A model generated the notes under the pieces. It did no database searches, was not told the origin of the DNA, and was given only the letters and a program-made list of their open reading frames with translations. A stretch of DNA of 64,000 nt, from positions 28,780,692 to 28,844,691 of the forward strand of contig CM051458.1 of NCBI GenBank assembly GCA_028274465.1. Reading direction: 5' to 3'. Positions 21,350 through 32,211 of the stretch are shown here, piece after piece. Each line of letters starts with the position of its first letter. Positions within the stretch are counted from its first letter, which is position 1. This DNA is from Plantago ovata (taxonomy: Eukaryota > Streptophyta > Magnoliopsida > Lamiales > Plantaginaceae). Both the position numbers and the translations under genes were made by a program.

Positions 21350-22195
21350 TGTTAGTGTTGAAATATGTCAAGTCCGCATGTACGAACTGGAGCGGTCTAA
21401 GAGCGCGACAAAGCATCATAGGCCGTCCCTCAAGGGGCGCGACCACACCCAAGTATGTCACTAAAGTTTGGTTCGACCAACATAGGGTCCGACCATCACT
21501 AAGAGGCCAACCCTCAACATAAGCTCATCACAAGGACAAAGCAGCCATTGAGATCGAGGAGCATCTCTAGGGCTCGAGGAGCATCTCTATGGCTCGAGGA
21601 GAACCTTACGTCAAGGTAACGCTCCTTGAGAGAAACTAGCAGAACACTACTCGAACCATCTACGTACAAGAGAGGCTCGAGGACCCAGGGCGACCAGCCA
21701 TGGTCGCTCCCTGTGGGTCCAGCCTTCCGGATTACTTCGTGGGCCCCGAAAAGTCTAGGTTGCCCTCTCAACCTAGCCAAGATACTTGGGCCAAGGCCCA
21801 TGGATCTCCTTAATGGGCTTGGGCCAAGGAAAAGCTTCAATCTCAATCGTACACGTGTCATGATCCTACGCGACATGACAATAAAAGTCTACGAGTATAT
21901 AAAGACTTCATTCATTACCCAACGGGTAAGCATTAATACCTCTCACCTACCACTCAATATTTTTCTCACTAGGGAAGTCCTCAACTCCCTACACGTAAAG
22001 TCGTCACTCCGGTCTGATACCTTACAGACCGGGTTTAGAGACACTAAACCCCCCCCCCTCCTAGTCTATTTCAGGTGCGAGGAAGCTACAAGAAGGTTCC
22101 CTATCATTTCAAGAGAAACTACATGAATAAGACATAGAATAATTGACCATTGCGATTCACCGAACTTAGGAAGAAGTAAGAATTACCCTTCAACA
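21350..22195 (+). repeat. 5' LTR of H
   Basis: 846 bases, TGTTAG...CAACA, with a TATA box (TATATAAAG near 21896) about 300 bases before the end. It includes two tandem copies of GGCTCGAGGAGCATCTCTA near 21560-21600. Confidence 0.95.
21896..21904 (+). promoter_or_regulatory. TATA box in the 5' LTR of H
   Basis: GAGTATATAAAGAC gives a TATA box; the 3' LTR has GTATAAAAAGG at the same place (about 46538). The extra LTR copy at 44639 has lost the bases just after it by deletion. Confidence 0.65.
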
Positions 22196-22198
22196 GGT

Positions 22199-22215
22199 TG
22201 GCGCTGTCTGTGGGG
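22199..22215 (+). promoter_or_regulatory. Primer binding site of H
   Basis: TGGCGCTGTCTGTGGGG lies three bases after the LTR. It resembles the TGGCGCCGTCTGTGGG site common in Tat and related elements, with one change. I do not assign the tRNA with certainty. Confidence 0.7.
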
Positions 22216-22234
22216 CGTCCCCCTAGCAACCGTC

Positions 22235-23468
22235 TTGCTAATGCACCACCCAAGAATCCTCCTCGAGCTAGGGGGCCGTCCCCCTAGCAACGGTCGAGGA
22301 GGAGGAACGGCTGCTGCTCCGAGGTCACCGAGAAATAACAATGTTGCAAGGAACCAAGATTACACTGAGGGGGAATTCAATAATGTCACCAACTCCCAAG
22401 ATGAAAGATCGGGGAAAACAACCCGCAAGGAGTTCCAGTAGGAAGTTCCTATGGAGCGTTGAGAGTCACAACAACGCCGAGCCTAGAGGGCAGCCTCCTC
22501 TAGTAGCAATCAATCACCTCCCGTAGGAGTAAACCCTCCTCAACCGGCCGCATTGAACTTCACCCTTCCTGATGGACGCGTAGTCCGACCATCAGATTTT
22601 GGGATCGGCGAAGCTCAATACGGCTTGTTCCTTCTCCCTTACAAGGATATGTAGGAAGCAATGAGGCTGCTAGAGTTAACGCTGAGATCCAAGCTCGAGG
22701 AGCACAACAAGCGCCAGTGCAAGAGCAACCTCGTGACACCTTGGTCGCTCCTCGTCATCCCAAGAAAGAGCACCAGTTGCACAAGATGAGGCACATTCAA
22801 GAGCCAACAACAAGGCCAATCCCATCTCGACTTGGACCATCAAGAGTTCAATCGAGGTTAGGACCTCAAGTGCCCCGGATGATTTGAGAGACTGATCTGG
22901 TAGAAGGATACGGGCTGCATTGCAAAATGTAGCTCAACAAGAAATAGGGCTCAGGTTGGTCGCTACACCACCCGCTCTCCCCAATCAAGTTACGCCCAAC
23001 CAAGTAGACTCCTCAGAACCAACAAGAGGCGGTGGCGAAAATCAAGCATTGAGAAAAGTAGCTGAGGTAACCCCCTTGATCGACCGATCACGGGGAGGAG
23101 GCTCACTCTGGAGGAACTCAACGCGAGGAAGTCCGCACTTGATGCTAAGATAGACTCTACGAGGAACTGTCCAAGAAAAAGAGCAAGACCAAGATCCGAG
23201 CCTTTGTGCGACAGATTAGGAGCCACCAACAAATCGAAAGAGGGTTCCCCACCTGCGAAGTTATGATGGAACAGTTGTCCGAAGGATTACTTGGTAAGAT
23301 TTGGCACCAAGATGGATGCTTATGGTCATGATTCGAGAGAAAGCACTCATCTTTCCCGGCTAACCTCTCCGGAGAGCCATGAAGTGGTGGTCGCGCCTCC
23401 CTCATAGATCCATCAAGTCATATAGATATCTCTGCAAGGAGTTCTTCTCTAAGCGTTTCGAGAAGGTT
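22235..23468 (+). pseudogene. gag: gag of H, N-terminal half, decayed
   Basis: Short overlapping frames carry gag-like sequence with several frameshifts and stops. Near the right end comes the capsid core in one frame: the Trp-rich step MKWWSRLPHRSIKSYRYLCK (23379-23440) followed by EFFSKRFEK. This is the standard 'A..W...L....I.S...L...F...F' pattern of Ty3/gypsy capsid. The region is rich in Arg/Gly/Pro codons upstream. It is interrupted by the run of N at 23469. Confidence 0.75.
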
Positions 23469-23568
23469 NNNNNNNNNNNNNNNNNNNNNNNNNNNNNNNN
23501 NNNNNNNNNNNNNNNNNNNNNNNNNNNNNNNNNNNNNNNNNNNNNNNNNNNNNNNNNNNNNNNNNNNN
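23469..23568. other. Assembly gap of exactly 100 N
   Basis: The 20 bases before the gap region's last T and the 20 bases after it are identical (TCTAAGCGTTTCGAGAAGGT). If the two are overlaid, the gag frame reads through without a break and the capsid spacing is normal for the family. The gap is therefore probably an unmerged contig overlap, not missing sequence. Confidence 0.9.
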
Positions 23569-24513
23569 TCTAAGCGTTTCGAGAAGGTAATGAATGTCAA
23601 GAGAAGAGTGAGGTACTTGGCTGAAATTGTTCAGAAAAACAATGAGGACTTGAGGGATTTCATCAATCGCTTTCATGAAGCAGCCGTCCAAGTTGAAGAT
23701 CACTCGATCAATGAGAGAAAAGAATACTTGTATGGTAACACTATCAACATCAAGTTCCAAGACGTACTCTCAGCATCGTGTGTGGAGAATGAAGCACAAC
23801 TTGCCAAGGTTTGCAAGGATTTCCTCGAGGCCGAGGAATTCCGAAAAACCGTCATAGTAAGAACAAATCCTCCCAAGGACAAAGGGAAGGAAAAAGAAAA
23901 GGAGAAGGAGTACCCTCCTCGCTCGCAAAATCCCGGTAAGCAAAGAAAAGATCAAAAGCATGGGTTGATCAAAGAGGGTCACTCAAGAAATGATTTCCGA
24001 GACAAGAGGTCTCCTCCTAGGCGATATAGCAACTACACAGACTTAAATAGGCCAAGATCTGACATCTTGAACTATATAGTCTCGAGGAAGCTAGACGTCT
24101 CCTGGCCACCACCGATTAGAGAAAACCAAAGGAACAAGAGTTCGGAAAAATTTTGCAAGTTCCACAAGGGGAAAGGGCATACCTCTATTGAGTGCGTCGA
24201 GCTCAAGAACGAAATTGAGAGGATGATACGCAATGGCCAGTTGGTTAGCTACATCCGGAAGGAGGAACCTCTGGCAATCTTGCCTCCTCCACCTCAAAGT
24301 GGGAGCGAGCACCATTACCAAGGAAACCCTCAGAATGATGACATTCATAATTACAACAATTATGAGAACCGCCCTGTGAATGGAAGCATCCACACTCTTA
24401 CAATTGCGGGAGGACCTGCAGGAGGCGACACTCGTAATCAGAGGGAGATTACGGCGGATAATCTTAGAGTCCGGAGATGTGAAGTATGCTCAAGCCGCAC
24501 GACCGGGAACTAA
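23569..24513 (+). pseudogene. gag: gag of H, C-terminal half with CHHC zinc knuckle
   Basis: The frame runs on from the capsid core: RRVRYLAEIVQKNNEDLRDF, then FINRFHEAAVQVEDHS and a polar Lys/Glu/Pro linker (DKGKEKEKEKEYPPRSQ). A knuckle FCKFHKGKGHTSIEC at about 24152-24196 follows the spacing C-x2-H-x4-H-x4-C, the Tat variant of the usual CCHC. Gag packages element RNA through this knuckle. The frame stops at 24511; protease lies in another frame with a long overlap, so a shift of frame (decay or programmed) falls between about 24400 and 24510. Confidence 0.85.
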
Positions 24514-25117
24514 TGTTATCTCTTTCGATGATAGCGAGATAACTCTGAGGCATGACGGAGGAGGAAACATCTATGATCCTTGTGTCCCACTTGTAGTTTC
24601 CCTGGATGTTCAATCATACAAGTTAGGAAGGATCCTCGTCGACACCGGATGTTCGGCTAACTTGATTTTCACCGGAACCTTGAAGAGGATGAAAATGAAT
24701 CCAAGAGAAGGACTCAAGGAAGTGAGGAGCGCATTGGTAGGGTTTGGAGGACAACCTATCATGCCACTCGGAATGATCAACCTCACGGTGTCAATGGGGA
24801 GCGCTCCTCGACGAGTGACTCAACATGTTCCTTTTGTGGTCGTCGATATGCCCTTCGATTATTTCGCAGTCCTAGGCCGACCCGGTCTCTCTCAATTCCG
24901 AGCCGTAGTGTCTACAGTCCACAACAAGTTAAAGTTCCACACTCCTTTGGGAATTCGACAAGAGGTAGGAGACATAAGAGAAGCATGGGAATGCTACACC
25001 ATGTCGGCCAAGTTCACTTCTAGGGTTACATTGGAGAACCCAACCCGGGCCAATCATCCAAGGAACCACCCCTTTTTCACAATGCGCCTTATCATTTCTA
25101 CACGGTTCGGCGAGTGA
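24440..25117 (+). pseudogene. pol: Retroviral-type aspartic protease of H
   Basis: The frame opens with NVISFDDSEITLRHDGGG and YDPCVPLVVSLDVQSYKLG, then the active-site triplet in ILVDTGCSANLIF near 24635. The flap region and the closing motif YFAVLGRPGLSQF (near 24865) follow, as in pepsin-like retrotransposon proteases that cut the Gag-Pol polyprotein as dimers. The active-site DTG is intact. The frame ends at 25117, four bases into the RT frame, so a frameshift separates protease and RT in a polyprotein that should be continuous. Confidence 0.85.
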
Positions 25118-26478
25118 AGAAAAAGTCAAAAAAGCTAAGTCCGTCACTTAGGCGAAGAAAAGCAATCATGAAGAAAGACAAGGATACTCTAGTAGGAGCT
25201 GTTAAGGAGCTCGAGGAGTATCAAGTGATTCCACCAATCCCAACATCTTCCAAAAAGAAGAAGTTATTTGAGGAAAACAAAATTGAAGCAAGAGAAACCC
25301 TTGAAGAAATCCAAATTGTCGAAGGAAGTGCCGACAAGGTCACAAAAATTGGTACCGAGATGACTACAGAAGTCAGGATGAAACTCATCCAATGTTTGAG
25401 AGATAACAACAACATCTTCGCGTGGAGTACCGAGGACCTCAAGGGGATCGACCCACGAGTCGATGTTCACCGTCTGAACGTCGACCCGTCGATCACCCAC
25501 ATCAGAGAAAAGCGAAGAGACTTCAGTGCGAAAGATAATGCCATCATTGAAGCTGAAGTACAAAGACTTCTTAAGGCTGGTCACATCAAGGAGGTGAGAT
25601 ACTCCGATTGGGTTTTCAATGTGGTTTTCGTGGAGAAGGGTCCCGACAAGTGGAGAATGTGCAACAACTTCACAAGACTCAACAAGTTTTGCCCGAAGGA
25701 TCCCTACCCTCTCCCACGGATCGACCAGCTGGTCGATTCCACTACTGGATGCGCCCTCTTGAGTTTCATGGATGCATACCAGGGCTTCTACCAAGTAAAA
25801 ATGGCCAAAGATGATGTGCCCAAGACCGCCTTCTTCACTAATGGCAATGTGTATTGCTTCAACGTGATGCCATTCGGTCTTAAAAACGCCGGAGCGACCT
25901 ACCAAAGGCTAGTCAACAAGATGTTCAAAGAAGAGCTAGGTAAAACAATGGAAGTGTATGTTGATGATATGCTCGTCAAGAGCAAGATCGAGGAGCAACA
26001 TGTAGGTTACGTGGCAAAATGCTTCTCAATCTTGAGAAAGTATGGCATGAAGCTCAACCCAGCGAAGTGTACCTTCGGAGTCAAAGGGGGGAAGTTCCTC
26101 GGTTACATGGTAACAGAGAGAGGAATAGAAGCAAACCTCGAGAAAATAAAAGCCATCCTCGATCTTCCTCAACCTCAATCCATCAATGAGGTGCAACAAT
26201 TGGTCGGAAAGTCAATCGCATTGAGTAGATTCATCTCGAGGTCTGCCGAGAAAAATCTCCCATTTTTCAAAGTGCTAAGGAAGAGCAGCCACTTCGAGTG
26301 GACGAAAGAATGCGAGGAAGCCTTCGAGAAGCTGAAAGAGTATCTACTCGCTCCCCCACTATTGTCAAAACCCATAGAAGGAGAGGTGCTTTACTTGTAC
26401 CTAGCAGCAACTGGAGAAGCTATCAGCTCGGCTTGGTGCGAATCCAAGGTAACAACCACTTGCCCATCTACTACTTGA
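25114..26478 (+). pseudogene. pol: Reverse transcriptase of H
   Basis: Open for 454 codons. The N-terminal linker (FAWSTEDLKGIDPRVDVHRL, near 25420) is the usual Ty3/gypsy RT entry. Then come KWRMCNNFTRLNKFCPKDPYPLP (one change from the common VCVDFTDLN form), LLSFMDAYQGFYQVKMAKDD with the first catalytic Asp, MPFGLKNAGATYQRLVN and the YVDDMLVKS catalytic box near 25957. Thumb and connection (MKLNPAKCTFGVKGGKFLGY, EKNLPFFKVLRKSSHFEWT) are complete. A frameshift at about 26420 moves the RNase H to another frame. All catalytic Asp residues are present, but the enzyme cannot be made whole. Confidence 0.92.
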
Positions 26479-26864
26479 GTAAAGTACTCGCCGGAGCTGA
26501 AACGCGGTACATGGATATCGAGAGGCTATCCTTCGCTCTCGTTTACACGGCAAGGAGGTTGAAGCCCTACTTTGGTGCTCACAAGGTTGTAGTCTTGACG
26601 AAGCAACCTCTCAAGCAAGTTCTTGGAAAACCCGAAAACTCGGGAAGATTAGCAAGGTGGGCAATTGAACTAAGTGAGTACGACATTGACTATCAAGCAC
26701 CCGTGGCCAAGAAAGCACAAGTCATTGCAGACTTCCTCGTAGAGTATCCCTCCAAGGGAACTTCAGAGGAAAACCATCCGGAGACACAGAATGTCATGAT
26801 GATGATCGAGGAGCAGCCCCAACAAAGGAACCCTATGCAAGCTCTTGAAGATGCTTTGAAATAG
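26420..26864 (+). pseudogene. pol: Gypsy RNase H domain of H (first RNase H)
   Basis: After the frameshift the chain continues as LPIYYLSKVLAGAETRYMDI, ERLSFALVYTARRLKPYF and LGKPENSGRLARWAIELSEY, the degenerate gypsy RNase H that follows RT in Tat elements, ending with KAQVIADFLVEYP. A stop lies at 26862. In Tat-lineage elements this domain is thought to be a connection-like relic whose job passed to the second RNase H downstream. Confidence 0.85.
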
Positions 26865-26994
26865 CTCAAGGAGATGTCCCAGACAAAAAGGAAAATGCAT
26901 GAAGTGTTCTTGACAGAAAAAATCGAGGAGCCAAAGGGTACGGAGACCGTCTCTCCAAAACCCAAGGAACTAGTCAACCATGGAGATGTCTAGA

Positions 26995-27390
26995 TTCTTC
27001 ATGTGGATGGATCATCATCAGGAAAAAATGGCGGGATAGGAATATACTTCAAGAGCCCCGGAGGAGCCGAACTTGAGTACGCCGTTACTCTTAGTTTCCC
27101 GGTCTCCAACAATGAAGCTGAGTATGAAGCCATCCTCATAGATCTACGTATGGAAAAAGCATTGGAAGTGAAGAAGCTACATCTCTTCACTGATTCTCAA
27201 CTGGACGAGAAGCAAATCTCGGGAAAATTCAAAACCAAGAAGGATTTATTGGCCGAGTACAAAACCGCCATCACGGAGGAAATCCAAAAATTCGAAAGTT
27301 GTGAGATTGAGAAGTTCTCAAGGGATCTCAATCAAAGAGCAGATGCCCTATCAAAGTATGCTTCAGCTTCCGGAGGAGTGGATACCCGGA
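26995..27390 (+). pseudogene. pol: Archaeal-type second RNase H (aRNH) of H
   Basis: The sequence LHVDGSSSGKNGGIGIYFKS opens a new RNase H fold with the first catalytic Asp. NNEAEYEAILIDLRMEKAL supplies the Glu, LHLFTDSQL the next Asp and NQRADALSKYAS the last Asp. This is the extra plant/archaeal-type RNase H known from Tat and Ogre elements; it removes RNA from the RNA-DNA hybrid. The stop TAG at 26991-26993 lies immediately upstream in the same frame, so it was once joined to the RT part. Confidence 0.85.
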
Positions 27391-27399
27391 ATGTGATAC

Positions 27400-28693
27400 T
27401 TATGAAAATCAACGCACCATCCTTGTGGTCATCAAAGCTAAACGTCTTGACAATTGACACTCAACCGAGTTGGATGCAAGAGATTACTACATATCTCACA
27501 AATGGAAGCCTTCCTCGTGACAAGGATGAAGCGAGAAAGATTAAAGGAAAGGCTCCCCGCTACATCATGCAAGGAGACTACCTGTACAAAAGGTCCTTCG
27601 AGGGAGTCTACTTGAGATGTGTTGTCGAACAAGAAGTCCAGAAACTTTTGGGAGAGATGCATCGAGGAAGTTGCGGGGACCATGCCAGAGGAAGAACCCT
27701 CGCGCAAAAAATCATTCGACGAGGATACTACTGGCCCACTGTTCGTGAAGATGCTACTCAATTTGTAAGAAGGTGCGAGGAGTGTCAAATGCACGCCAAC
27801 TTGATCAATGTCCCAGCGAAACTTCTCATGCCCATCACCATCACTTGCCCTTTCGACATATAGGGCATCGACATAGTCGGTCCTTTCCCAAGAGGCACGG
27901 GTCAAAAGAAGTTCATCATCGTTTCGGTCGAATACTTTAGCAAGTGGGCGGAAGTTGAGGCAGTATCTACCATCACCGAACAAAGAGTGATGAACTTTGT
28001 GTGGAGAAACATCGTGTGTCGATTTGGCTTGCCGAGATTCCTCATCTCGGACAATGGTGCTCAATTTTATGGCCAAAGGTTTAATGAATGGTGCAAGAAA
28101 ATGAAGATTGAGAGGAGGTATACCTCTGTAGGACATACTCAATCCAACGGGTAAATAGAAGCCGTCAACAAAATCCTCGTCAACAACTTACAGAAGAGGT
28201 TCGCCACCAACAAGGACTGGGTCGACGAGCTTGATGGAGTGGTATGGGCATACCGCACAACTTCAAAAACAGCTACGAGAGAGACTCCCTTCTCGCTAGT
28301 TTATGGGTCCGAGGTAGTCATACCAGCGGAAGTGGCGGTAGAAACCCTCAGAATCCAAGGGTATCAACCCGAGGACAATCACACTGAGAGGCTCTTCGAT
28401 ATGGAGACGGTGAGCGAATCGAGGACCAATGCCTTGGCCAACATCCTCAGATATCAAGCACTGATCGCAAAGACCTACAAAAGGGCGTAAGAGAGAGAGA
28501 CTTCCAAGTTGGAGACCTAGTACTCCGAAGAGCGGACATCCTGGGCAAAGTTGGGAAGATGCAACCCAATTGGGAAGGCTCCTACAAGATAATTGAAGCA
28601 AGGTCCAATGGAAGTTATCGGCTCCAAGACATGGAGGGAAGAGTATTAAAGAACCCATGGAATACTTCCAAGCTCCAGAGGTTCTACGCCTGA
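27400..28693 (+). pseudogene. pol: Integrase of H, two nonsense codons and a frameshift
   Basis: The HHCC finger is complete (EMHRGSCGDH near 27655, then CEECQMHAN near 27775). The catalytic core has Asp in GIDIVGPFP (27868), Asp in LISDNGAQF (28045) and Glu in IEAVNK (28155), so the triad survives. TAG at 27861 replaces the Trp expected before GIDIVG, and TAA at 28152 replaces a Gln just before the catalytic Glu region. TAA at 28488 marks a frameshift before the C-terminal domain, whose GDLVLRRA, PNWEGSYKI and WNTSKLQRFYA motifs are clear. The gene ends at TGA 28691-28693. Both nonsense changes are transitions, as expected after DNA methylation. Confidence 0.9.
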
Positions 28694-30148
28694 GTTGTTT
28701 AACGAACAAGCTTTTCGAAGAGCTCTTGTGAAAGGCCCCCAGATCGAGAAGGATTCCTCAGGAGCTAGTGTGAGAGGTACCCTCCTGTTTTATGGTTCAA
28801 GTTGTATGATTCAGAAAACGTTGTAAGAACGCTGGCCGAGAATCCCCCATTGTAATTGTATTTCCGACAAATCAATGCAATGCTTATCTTTCAACAAACT
28901 GTATTTTCTCAACATAAAGCCTACATTACTCAAAGAAAGCTTTTCGATTTTAAAGCTCTTCGATCTTAAAAGCCTGCTCGATCTAGGAAAAGCTCCCCGA
29001 TATCGTTTTGTCAAGCAAAGGAGAAAAATACGAGGAAAGTATTAGGAATCAACTGAGTGCTCGGACCGAAAAACAGAATTCCAACACTTAGGAATTATCT
29101 TTAAGTGACTTATCTATTTACTTGGATTTTTTACATTGAAGAAGAAAGAGCGTGGAGCAAGTCTACTCGCTCCATGTCGCGAGCAACCTTGCTAAAATTA
29201 TTACTCTAGAACAAGTTATACGTCATAACTACAAAGAGTTAATAAAAACGCACAAGTACGAAATAAAGGAGCGAGAAGTACAAGACATTATATTGAAGAA
29301 AACAAGGAAAGCATCCGTCAAGTTATAATACAACAGAGATCGAGTAGTGCCACAAGGGGCCGAATAGAAAATTAAAGCAGCAAGAAATTGTTCGGAAAAA
29401 TTTCAAAGTAAAAATACAAGTACAAAGGGTACAAAGTTAACCGAGCATACTCGACCTTCTTGAAGCTCTTGCTCATTTAACGGGTCCGACTGGCCGAGAA
29501 GTCACTCTGGATCCCGGGGACACTGGTGGTCGAGGTGCCGGCACGAGCAGGACTACTCAAAGTGTGCAAATTCCCATCACTGTCCTTCTCGCTTTGGCTT
29601 TTGACTTCTATTTCTTCCTTCAATCCTTCCCGTAGGATATGCTCTCGCGTTAGTCTAACGAAGAAGAATATGGACTTGCCACCGCTAAGCAATCTTTCCA
29701 CTGGATTTCGGATTCCTATAGATATCCACCCATGTGGTACTTCATTAGTCAGTCTCAATTGAAGAAAAGAAGGATACGACGCTGCTTGTAGATACCTGAG
29801 TCACGGTTAATAAAGTGACTAATAGAAATTCAATACAAAAACGAGAGAAAACTCCAATATGACTATTGGATCTTGGTCTATTTCAAATGCTTTCTTTTAT
29901 TTGGATGGAAATTCTCCGAATACAAAATCTTTGGCGCCTTTTGCCTAATTTCATTTTATGAACAAATCGAAGAACCTAATGGATCGAATTGGAGGCTACA
30001 AAAGAGCTGCTGAAATCTCTTTCCTACATCCCATTTCCCTCCCATTCCATTTAGGGAGCCTCATCTGCGCGAGCCTCTTTGATCGCGTTAGCATAAGTGA
30101 TCAGCTCGGGCTCCACAAACCCCTCCTCGCGCCCCATGACAGGTTGGT
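28694..30148. other. Spacer of H between pol and the antisense gene
   Basis: About 1.45 kb without a gene I can support. The start (28694-28790) was copied into the rearranged block at 45446-45587. The remainder is mixed AT-rich sequence with short open stretches on both strands that have no recognisable domain. It is convergent: pol comes in from the left and the antisense gene ends at its right edge, so both transcripts should terminate here. Confidence 0.6.
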
Positions 30149-30808
30149 TTACTTGAATCCAATGGGCGTTCGAAGAGGAGCCTTCTCGAACGGCAGAAGT
30201 AGACCGGCCCTAATGCACTCTGGGACCCATTGAGGGAGATAGGACAACTTGCTCGGATACGGAACTTGAGGATCGGTCACGAGCTCGCCGAACTCACATC
30301 CGTGGTGCATCTCGTCGCTCGGAATCTCATCGGGATACCAGCTCATGTCGTCGCTCCGCCCAGCATGCATGTCTTCCCGAGCATCCACATCGAAGTCCTC
30401 AGGCAGAAGATTGACCCTTTTGAGCTGCCCGATACAAGAGAAGAAACCCTCCTCGCGAGCTGTATCTTTGATATCTTGAGTGGCCAACTTGTAAGTCGCA
30501 GACTCCATGAATGCCCGGGCAGTCTCGAGCCTGCTCCCGACAAGGAATGACAACACACTGTCCTTGAAATTTTGCATGCAGAGCGACAATGTTGCGTAAC
30601 CGCCCTTGTAGCCCTGAGTCCTTTGTTTTTCTCGGGACAACTCCTTCTCGAGCTGATCCACCTTTTCATGGGATTTTCGGACCTCCTCATTGGCAACTTT
30701 GGTCTTGGCCTTCTCGGACTCCACCGTCTTTTCCAGCTCTTCGATCACTTGACCGATATCGGAGCGATCAGCGGTGACGTTAGCATATTCCTCCTTGATA
30801 TGCTCGAG
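30149..30808 (-). CDS. Antisense gene of H, last exon (coiled coil and C-terminal domain)
   Basis: Read on -, the exon starts at 30808 after a good acceptor (TTTTCTTGCAG) and stops at 30149. The first 80 residues are a coiled coil (QVIEELEKTVESEKAKTKVA, VDQLEKELSREKQRT). Then a folded part follows, with FLVGSRLETARAFMESATYK, IGQLKRVNLLPEDFDVDARE and a C-terminal VTDPQVPYPSKLSYLPQWVP. Antisense ORFs ending in coiled coils are known in several Tat-lineage elements; their job is unknown. The exon is open throughout, better preserved than pol. Confidence 0.75.
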   Translation of the reverse strand, partial: LEHIKEEYANVTADRSDIGQVIEELEKTVESEKAKTKVANEEVRKSHEKVDQLEKELSREKQRTQGYKGGYATLSLCMQNFKDSVLSFLVGSRLETARAFMESATYKLATQDIKDTAREEGFFSCIGQLKRVNLLPEDFDVDAREDMHAGRSDDMSWYPDEIPSDEMHHGCEFGELVTDPQVPYPSKLSYLPQWVPECIRAGLLLPFEKAPLRTPIGFK

Positions 30809-30913
30809 CTGCAAGAAAATTCAGAAGTTAAAATTCTTTTCATAAGGAAAAGAGAGAGGAGGAACGGAATTAAAGACTTGTAGAAACGACTTGTAAAAAT
30901 TTAAAAGAATTAC
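30809..30913 (-). other. Intron of the antisense gene of H (105 bp)
   Basis: On - the donor is CTACAG-GTAATT (30913) and the acceptor TTGCAG-CTCGAG (30810-30809). It is AT-rich, as plant introns are, with a pyrimidine tract before the acceptor. Removing it joins two open coding stretches. Confidence 0.75.
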
Positions 30914-31369
30914 CTGTAGTGCGCAGAGACTAAGCTCATGGGCGCGATCCAACTCTGACATTTGGACAAAGCGTTTGATCTCCGTGTCCCGGTCAACGTC
31001 CAAGGCCGCTTTACCCTTCTTGCAGGCAGGCTCATCGCTCCCTCCAAGGTTTATGAGCCTCTTCGCACCGGCTCTTTTCCGTGGAGCAGCCCGCTCCTTG
31101 GGATGCTTCTCGGGGTTTCCGTCACCAGCCTCCCCAGCCTTCTTAGCAGCCGCTGCATCCTCTGCAGCCTTCCTCTTAACCGCTTCAACAGGGTCCTCGA
31201 CCGCTGCAAGCCCCTCCTTAGCAAGAGTGTCTCGGTGCTCCGCTGCGTTTTTCGGGTGGCTGAGGTCAAGCGATCCGGATCTTGGTGGTTTTACCCGCCA
31301 AGCGTTGCTTCCTCCTCTGTTCCTCCTTGGCCTCAAGCGTCTTCGACATTATCCACTCGAACCAGTACT
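30914..31369 (-). pseudogene. Antisense gene of H, exon with Ala/Lys-rich linker, one frameshift
   Basis: Starts at 31369 after the acceptor TTTATGCAG. The frame expected from the previous exon reads EYWFEWIMSKTLEAKEEQRR and then meets a stop; from about 31330 another frame carries SLDLSHPKNAAEHRD, EAVKRKAAEDAAAAKKAGEA and a basic stretch RKRAGAKRLIN that may be a nuclear signal. A small indel between about 31260 and 31340 explains this. It ends MSELDRAHELSLCALQ at the donor 30914. Confidence 0.65.
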
Positions 31370-31489
31370 CTGCATAAACAAAGAGGATAAAGAGTTAGCA
31401 AGAGCGAAGAGCTATTCTAGTCAATACAAAGAAAGCATAGAAAAAATACAAGTAAAAAACTTCTCTAAAGTTGTCCTCGAGCTAGTTAC
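31370..31489 (-). other. Intron of the antisense gene of H (120 bp)
   Basis: On - the donor is TTTTTG-GTAACT (31489) and the acceptor GTTTATGCAG (31371-31370). The intron contains a stop in the upstream frame, and both sides are coding, which supports splicing. Confidence 0.72.
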
Positions 31490-32206
31490 CAAAAAGGAGG
31501 TCATCGGTATATTGGGAGCTTTTATACCCAGTATAGACCGGGAAGGACAGACCGGTGAGATAGGGAAGTGGTTGTAACACCAAGCCCCAATAAAAGTACT
31601 TCTCCGGGTTTGCACGAGAGTTCCTCTCCTCGAGCGCCAATATCCAAGTGTCTGACTCAGCAGGAAGAGGGTATTGATCAGATATCGGTCCTCGATAGAA
31701 GTGCTTGGGTACTCCCCACTCCGCATCCTCATCGCTCATGCCGGGGAGCTTCTTCTTCTTAACATATATGTATCGGTGAAACCATTTATATCCCGAGGAC
31801 GATGGAGCGTCCACTATGAAACCGAGACCCGGGCGAGTGTTAAAATAATAAAAGAACTTGTTTCCAGAGCTCATCGAGACTCTGAAAAGCTGGTTAAAGT
31901 TATGGATGTTCACCGGGATCCCGAGCTTCTTGCAGAGTACCCCAAAGAATATAAGAGTGCCGAATGCACTAGGGAGAAGCTGCCAGGGAACGATGCCTAA
32001 TTGGTTGATGATGTACATGAAGGGGTCGCAAAAAGGAAGGACCCATCCTCGATCCAACGTCAGTAGGTGCACGGCCATGTAGCCGGGGGGCGCATTATAG
32101 AAGGTCTGATCCTTCTTTGGCGCGAGGATGTCAATCTTCCTCTTACTTAGCCGATACTTTTGCCTTATCGTCGGAATTTCCTCCTCTTTGACCGTGGAGG
32201 CAGTTG
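31490..32206 (-). CDS. Antisense gene of H, Transposase_28-like domain exon
   Basis: On - this carries the core domain: DQTFYNAPPGYMAVHLLTL, GIVPWQLLPSAFGTLIFFGV, LGIPVNIHNFNQLFRVSMSS and GYKWFHRYIYVKKKKLPGMS. This is the pattern of the Pfam family PF04195 (Transposase_28, 'putative gypsy type transposon'), which occurs in antisense or extra ORFs of plant gypsy elements; no biochemical function is established. The exon is open from the G1 insertion point (32211) to the donor at 31490. The frame to the left of the target duplication and the frame on the far side of G1 (41949 onward) agree, so the gene was open here when G1 entered. Confidence 0.82.
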
Positions 32207-32211
32207 TGGGA

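Noticed and set aside
25264..25905. 213-codon reverse frame over the RT of H
   Set aside because: Shadow of a clearly identified RT with catalytic motifs on +.
30962..31577. Long + strand frames opposite the antisense gene of H
   Set aside because: They are shadows: the - strand has splice sites, the Transposase_28 domain and a coiled coil; the + frames have only low-complexity Ala/Ser/Pro.
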